A DNA stretch of 52,163 bases from Oscillospiraceae bacterium (GTDB taxonomy: Bacteria > Bacillota > Clostridia > Oscillospirales > Oscillospiraceae), in assembly GCA_022800665.1 (NCBI GenBank), contig JAAWQS010000013.1, positions 1 through 52,163 of the forward strand, in the 5' to 3' direction. Shown here piece by piece: positions 49,224-52,163 of this stretch. Each line of letters begins with the position of its first letter. Position 1 is the stretch's first letter. The position numbers and the translations under genes were made by a program. Under the pieces are notes generated by a model that saw only the letters and a program-made list of their open reading frames with translations, had not been told where the DNA came from and ran no database searches.

Positions 49224-49284
49224 GCCCTGCCATCATCAGCACCGGTGGGGCGGTTCCGGTGGACGCCCTTGCGGGCGTTTCGGC
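49224..49284 (-). ncRNA. Type II hammerhead ribozyme, copy 6
   Basis: Stem III ACGCCC with GCAA GNRA loop, GUC cut site at 49262/49261, stem I CACCGG / CCGGUG, core CUGAUGA, loop I GCCC with GGGC downstream, then AAGGAGG. Begins right after the TAA of the coiled-coil gene. Confidence 0.88.
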
Positions 49285-49524
49285 TTACTCGGCGTTCTTC
49301 AGAATGTACTCCAGCAAGGCGATCTGGTCACGGAGGCTTTTGACTTCTTCGACCTCTCGTCCGATGGTGCCGATGTCGCTCTCCAGCCATCCGTGGGCAA
49401 TTTCCACGGCGGAGCATTTGCCGGCCCTCTCGACGAGCCCAAGCCGGCTCTGCTCCAGCTCTTCTTCCTTCCAGCTCAGGGCCTTGCGCAGGTTCTCGAT
49501 CCGGCTCTCAATGTAGCTCTTCAT
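49285..49524 (-). CDS. 79-residue coiled-coil phage protein
   Basis: ATG 49524 after GGGAGGAGG. MKSYIESRIENLRKALSWKE through SLRDQIALLEYILKNAE is almost wholly helical with heptad spacing. Unknown. Confidence 0.72.
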   Translation of the reverse strand: MKSYIESRIENLRKALSWKEEELEQSRLGLVERAGKCSAVEIAHGWLESDIGTIGREVEEVKSLRDQIALLEYILKNAE

Positions 49525-49543
49525 CTCTCTTCCTCCTCCCTGC

Positions 49544-49822
49544 TCAGATGTCATCCTGGCCGTCGATCTCGAAGGTGGTCATCACGGCGTCCTTCTCCAG
49601 CAGGAACATAACGTTCGTGATGGTCTGGCCGTTGCTGTGCTCCTGGATGTCCTTGGCGATGACGTACAGGTTCTCAGTAGTCGGCTCACAGTTCCGAACC
49701 CGGTCGAGCATCTTTTCGTACTCCTCGCAGTCCCCACCAGTGTAGAGGTCGTGCGTGATGCAGGTCTGACGAACGCTGTGCGGGGTCCAGAAACGGTTTG
49801 CGGTGATTTTCGGTGTGTTCAT
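49544..49822 (-). CDS. 92-residue phage protein, first gene of operon D
   Basis: ATG 49822, 7 nt after AGGAGG. MNTPKITANRFWTPHSVRQT, DLYTGGDCEEYEKMLDRVRN, TITNVMFLLEKDAVMTTFEI. First gene after promoter module D; possibly early regulator. Unknown. Confidence 0.72.
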   Translation of the reverse strand: MNTPKITANRFWTPHSVRQTCITHDLYTGGDCEEYEKMLDRVRNCEPTTENLYVIAKDIQEHSNGQTITNVMFLLEKDAVMTTFEIDGQDDI

Positions 49823-49878
49823 GTTCATTCCTCCTGGCCTGTGGCCTGTTCATTTCCGCCGCCCGGCGGGTCCTGCAA

Positions 49879-49995
49879 TTACAAACTTGTAATATTTATT
49901 TGGTTCCTTAATCTTATTGTAACACAGGGGACTACTTTGCGTCAAACGAAAAATGCACAAAATCGTAAAATTTTTTAGAAATCTACGACTTCGTA
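49879..49995 (-). promoter_or_regulatory. Phage promoter/operator module D
   Basis: Minus-strand TTGACG (49945-49940), 18 bp, TACAAT (49921-49916, extended TG). Palindromes TTACAAACTTGTAA (49879-49892), TACGACTTCGTA (49984-49995) and an internal GCACAAAATCGTAA (49955-49968). Drives operon D (49.8-43.5 kb). Confidence 0.87.
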
Positions 49996-50164
49996 ATATC
50001 GGCAGGCGTGAAGCCTCATAGAAGCCATTTAGAGTGCATATGAGCGGCGGTTCCGTTTGGGTGAGTAATATATTGGGGGAGAGCGTGGACCCGGCAAATT
50101 GCAGCCATTGGTGCGGTTGTGGATAACTTGGGATCATTGCATTGAAATACTGGTGCAAAAACAG

Positions 50165-50196
50165 AAAATCCCCCTCCAGCATATTGCCGGAGGGGG
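50165..50196 (-). terminator. Terminator inside the 1-kb non-coding region
   Basis: CCCCCTCC / GGAGGGGG stem with an 11-nt loop, followed leftward by ATTTTCTGTTTTTG. It implies a leftward transcript starting to its right, possibly a small RNA. Confidence 0.65.
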
Positions 50197-50578
50197 CGTT
50201 AGGAAAACGAAAAATAGCGGAATCTGCGTATAAGCTCATAGGAGGCGTTTTAAGCGCCGGTTGCTTTTGGGGGTATAAAGTATATGGGTCCTGACCATAA
50301 AACATTTTTGGAAATTTTTGGGGTTGTAAAAGTTCGGAGTTTTTTCTTGAAATATACGGTTTCCAACGAGAAAAGTTATAAGGCCGTGAAATGCACATTT
50401 ATTACACCGTTATCCACATTTTGTTCGTAAGGATGTTCGAGACTTTACACCGTGATCTTATATCCAGCGAGACCAGATATATGCACTCATCTTCCTCCCC
50501 CCATACCCTCCTCTATCTTATACTCTCTATATTATAAATACTATATATAATAAATATGGTATTGGTATTGGTAGCCAC

Positions 50579-50629
50579 CGGATGTCAGGTAGGACATCCG
50601 CACTGACATCCGGTATGACATCCGCACTG
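50579..50629. repeat. 12-bp iterons and an inverted copy
   Basis: GACATCCGCACT, GACATCCGGTAT, GACATCCGCACT and a partial GACAC in direct tandem (starts 50593, 50605, 50617, 50629), preceded by the reverse copy CGGATGTC at 50579-50586. Confidence 0.75.
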
Positions 50630-50765
50630 ACACGAAGAAAACTGGAGAATGCGCGAGAAAAACGGAGTATCAGAGAGTTGGAAGAATTTTCTATTTTTCG
50701 TGACAAGGGTATCAGATCGCGGTCATTCTGGAAAAGTCGCGGGATGTTCATATGATTTTTTCCAC

Positions 50766-50938
50766 GGACATCAGGTGATTTGTCCTGCGGAAAAACCCTG
50801 GGACATCCGGTAGGACAAGGCAAAAGAATTTCATATCGTGGTATTTATGCGGCAAAATCTACAGAATCTTCATCCGATTTTCGCTTCTATGTTGTCAGGC
50901 GGAAAAAACCGAGGACATCCCGTGGTTTGTCCGGCGGA
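50766..50938. repeat. Two copies of a 25-bp repeat related to the iterons
   Basis: GGACATC[A/CC]GGTG or CGTG, then [A/G]TTTGTCC[T/G]GCGGA, at 50766-50790 and 50913-50938. Both contain the GGACATC core of the iterons, and a further GGACATCCGG lies at about 50801. Confidence 0.6.
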
Positions 50939-50963
50939 CAGTCCACCGGACAGCGCAGAGACG

Positions 50964-51007
50964 AAAAAAGCGCCCCCCGGCCAGTGCAATTCATTGGCCG
51001 AGGGGCG
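50964..51007 (-). terminator. Terminator after the holin-like gene
   Basis: 13-bp stem (CGCCCCTCGGCCA / TGGCCGGGGGGCG on the minus strand, one wobble) followed by CTTTTTTCG. Confidence 0.85.
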
Positions 51008-51011
51008 TGTG

Positions 51012-51347
51012 TCATTCATTCTTCTGCTTGATGCTGTTGATCTGTTCCATGGTCTGCTTCAACTTATCGAATCCATACATAGCAGCGAAGCAGACAAAAA
51101 AGCCAAGGACGATGGCGGCGACCACGGTGTACCACGCGACAGGGATGTCGGCGATCTGACACGCAGCAAAGAAGGCTGCCAGCGTCACGACCATGGCAAC
51201 GATGAACGCCAGGATGTTGGTGGGCATCTTGTTATAGGTCAAGTTCTTCAGAACCTCGACGATGATGTTCGTCACCACCATAAGAACCAGTACAAGCGGC
51301 AGTACGAGCGGTATGGCTGCGGGGATGCTCTGAATCAGGGTTTCCAT
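51012..51347 (-). CDS. Holin-like phage membrane protein
   Basis: 111 residues with helices at about 10-31, 43-63 and 70-92 and a charged C-terminal tail (DKLKQTMEQINSIKQKNE), the plan of small phage holins. It lies directly left of the endolysin fragment and has its own terminator, so it closes a lysis cassette. Ribosome site GAGGAAAT before the ATG. Confidence 0.75.
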   Translation of the reverse strand: METLIQSIPAAIPLVLPLVLVLMVVTNIIVEVLKNLTYNKMPTNILAFIVAMVVTLAAFFAACQIADIPVAWYTVVAAIVLGFFVCFAAMYGFDKLKQTMEQINSIKQKNE

Positions 51348-51364
51348 ATGATTTCCTCCTCGAA

Positions 51365-51577
51365 TCAGTTTACCGCCCCGCCCAGGGCGCAGAGCAGCGC
51401 ACCCAAGCTGGGGTAGTCGTGGTAATGCGCCAGCCAGTAGTCCGGCGTGTTGATGATGCCGGCAGTCACCAGATTGCCGATGCCGTTCTCCGGCGTACTG
51501 GACCGGGTGCCGGCTTTGCTGATTTTGGCAGCCGCCTTGATAAGCAGCGTATCCAGATACTTCACCTTGCCGGATGA
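51365..51577 (-). pseudogene. Endolysin C-terminal cell-wall-binding repeat, 5'-truncated
   Basis: The meaningful part reads VKYLDTLLIKAAAKISKAG, then IGNLVTAGIINTPDYWLAHY and ends GALLCALGGAVN. This matches the repeat of clostridial phage amidases (two-part L-x-x-A-G-I-I-x-x-P-D-Y-W module). The upstream catalytic part is missing; the open frame continues to 51817 but overlaps a plus-strand coding fragment, so the 5' part was lost by rearrangement. Confidence 0.6.
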
Positions 51578-51580
51578 AAC

Positions 51581-51823
51581 AGCGCCTTTGAAGTGCGGGA
51601 CCTTCCTTGGGATAAGGACACCCACGACTTCGTGGAAACCCTCCGGGCCGCCGGAATCGCTGAGTTTGCAGTCACCGACCGGAGTACCGCATTGATGCAG
51701 CTTCTCCACCTGCTGACCGCTGAGGGCTGCAGGATGCAGGGACTCTGCAAGGTAACCCGCAGGGAGGTTCGATGGGGCAGCGAGGGAACAGAAAAATATC
51801 CCGGCATTCTTTTCCACACCTGA
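51581..51823 (+). pseudogene. C-terminal fragment of a plus-strand gene
   Basis: Reads EVRDLPWDKDTHDFVETLRA, AGIAEFAVTDRSTALMQLLH, then LLTAEGCRMQGLCKVTRREV and ends PGILFHT, with high third-position GC and a terminator after it. The start is missing; the frame has a stop just before 51578. I recall similar small proteins on mobile elements (DUF7698-like) but am not sure. It is the only plus-strand coding trace in the prophage. Confidence 0.5.
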
Positions 51824-51861
51824 GCGCCATATTAGGGGGAAGGGGTTTTCGTTCCCCCTGC

Positions 51862-51885
51862 AAAATCCCAGGCGCTTGGGATTTT
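51862..51885. terminator. Hairpin after the plus-strand fragment
   Basis: AAAATCCCA / TGGGATTTT with a 6-nt loop, usable in both directions. Confidence 0.6.
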
Positions 51886-51911
51886 CCTCTGCTGCCTACA
51901 AAACAGGAAAC

Positions 51912-51939
51912 GCCCCGATTGTGGCTGCACAACCGGGGC
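51912..51939 (-). terminator. Terminator of the right-edge gene
   Basis: Minus strand GCCCCGGTTGTG / CACAATCGGGGC, a 12-bp stem with one mismatch-tolerant position and a 4-nt loop, followed by GTTTCCTGTTTTG. Confidence 0.7.
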
Positions 51940-51944
51940 ATCTT

Positions 51945-52163
51945 TCATATGCTGGGACTATTCTCGCTGTCGCTTGCACCGCCGAATCTGGCCGCTTTTG
52001 CCGCCTCGAAGGTGATTCCGCCCGCCTTGTGATCGGACTTCGCCATATTGAGGTAGAATGCGCAGACAGTGCCATGTGCGGTCCAGGGCAGGCCCACCAT
52101 CGCTGACAGCCAGGGCAAAGCGCCCATGTAGCCGACGCGGATGCAGTAGGCCGCCAGCAGCAG
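51945..52163 (-). CDS. C-terminus of a phage membrane protein (runs off the window)
   Basis: 72 codons, open to the right edge: LLLAAYCIRVGYMGALPWLS, AMVGLPWTAHGTVCAFYLNM, then a soluble end KSDHKAGGITFEAAKAARFG. At least one membrane helix followed by a short tail. Part of the late/lysis region by position; function unknown. Confidence 0.65.
   Translation of the reverse strand: MLLAAYCIRVGYMGALPWLSAMVGLPWTAHGTVCAFYLNMAKSDHKAGGITFEAAKAARFGGASDSENSPSI

Larger units (their letters stand above)
49996..50963. other. 1-kb non-coding region; replication-origin candidate
   Basis: No convincing gene on either strand. It holds two perfect DnaA boxes (TGTGGATAA at 50118-50126 and TTATCCACA at 50410-50418), a hairpin terminator at 50165-50196, an AT-only-like stretch at about 50513-50558, 12-bp iterons at 50593-50629, and two longer related repeats at 50766-50790 and 50913-50938. 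The layout recalls a phage or plasmid origin, but decay of a replication gene could give part of it. Confidence 0.5.
30884..52163. mobile_element. Prophage, left part (continues beyond the window)
   Basis: From the break in cotJC onward nearly all genes are short, overlapping and leftward. They include Bet, a PD-(D/E)XK exonuclease, DUF1064 and DUF2786 proteins, a holin-like protein and an endolysin end. Four identical promoter modules and six ribozymes also mark it as one unit. No integrase or structural genes are inside the window. The exact left junction is inferred from the cotJC reading frame. Confidence 0.8.

Noticed and set aside
37600-49290. The six GC-rich intergenic repeats as REP-like elements or terminators
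   Set aside because: No T-runs follow, they lie between genes of one operon, and their unpaired bases are invariant as GAAA, GUC and (except U4 in copy 2) CUGANGA while the stems vary; that is the hammerhead pattern.
49850-50398. 182-codon minus-strand open frame
   Set aside because: It overlaps promoter module D and a terminator, has no ribosome site, and its composition is not protein-like.
50579-50629. Short tandem repeats as a CRISPR array
   Set aside because: Units are 12 bp in direct contact without spacers and there are no cas genes.
50527-50823. 98-codon minus-strand open frame over the iterons
   Set aside because: No ribosome site and a low-complexity hydrophobic end; kept only as an alternative explanation for the repeats.

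Overview
The window comes from a GC-rich, spore-forming member of Bacillota class Clostridia, most likely an Oscillospiraceae-type gut bacterium (Flavonifractor/Lawsonibacter-like). This is inferred from strong AGGAGG ribosome sites, a CwlD-type amidase, a CotJ spore-coat operon, several OmpR-type two-component systems and a VanG-type ligase with vanRS. About 31 kb is host chromosome. From about 30.9 kb to the right edge is the left part of a prophage that continues beyond the window.

Host part. 0-4.5 kb is accessory: an IS5-family end cut into a nuclease-toxin gene followed by a likely immunity gene, an m5C methyltransferase with a Vsr repair endonuclease but no intact restriction gene, and a coiled-coil gene made of 21-bp repeats. 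4.6-7.3 kb is a two-component system. 7.4-17.3 kb is mostly minus strand: an EEP-family hydrolase, a U32 protease next to mltG, tmk with a WecG/TagA transferase, a D-Ala-D-Ser-type ligase with vanR-vanS, and a GntR/FCD regulator. 17.4-22.3 kb holds tdh-kbl (threonine to glycine), L-asparaginase and an M18 aminopeptidase. 22.3-25.3 kb holds a broken HicB, a GNAT enzyme, radA and cwlD. 25.4-30.2 kb is a two-component system followed by four 11-bp-spaced direct repeats, a 43-codon membrane peptide gene and a three-gene ABC exporter. 30.3-30.9 kb is a fused cotJA-cotJB gene and the first 33 codons of cotJC, where prophage DNA begins.

Prophage part. Almost everything reads leftward. Four long operons (about 49.8-43.5, 43.3-39.4, 39.2-36.9 and 36.7-30.9 kb) each start from a near-identical promoter module: an extended -10 TACAAT promoter flanked at fixed distances by palindromes of the TTACGANNTCGTAA type. 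The leftmost operon carries an HTH protein, a PD-(D/E)XK exonuclease, a DUF1351-like protein, a Bet recombinase and a UDP-galactopyranose mutase. The others encode small proteins, many Cys-rich or acidic (DUF1064, DUF2786, DpnD/PcfM-like, AbrB-like). Six gene junctions in two operons contain a 61-65 nt RNA with the complete core layout of a type II hammerhead self-cleaving ribozyme, with covarying stems and a covarying pseudoknot ending just before the next gene's ribosome site. Right of the operons is 1 kb of non-coding DNA with two perfect DnaA boxes, an AT-rich stretch and 12-bp iterons (origin candidate), then a holin-like gene and an endolysin fragment.

The strongest observations are the hammerhead series, the four-copy promoter/operator module, and the prophage interrupting cotJC.
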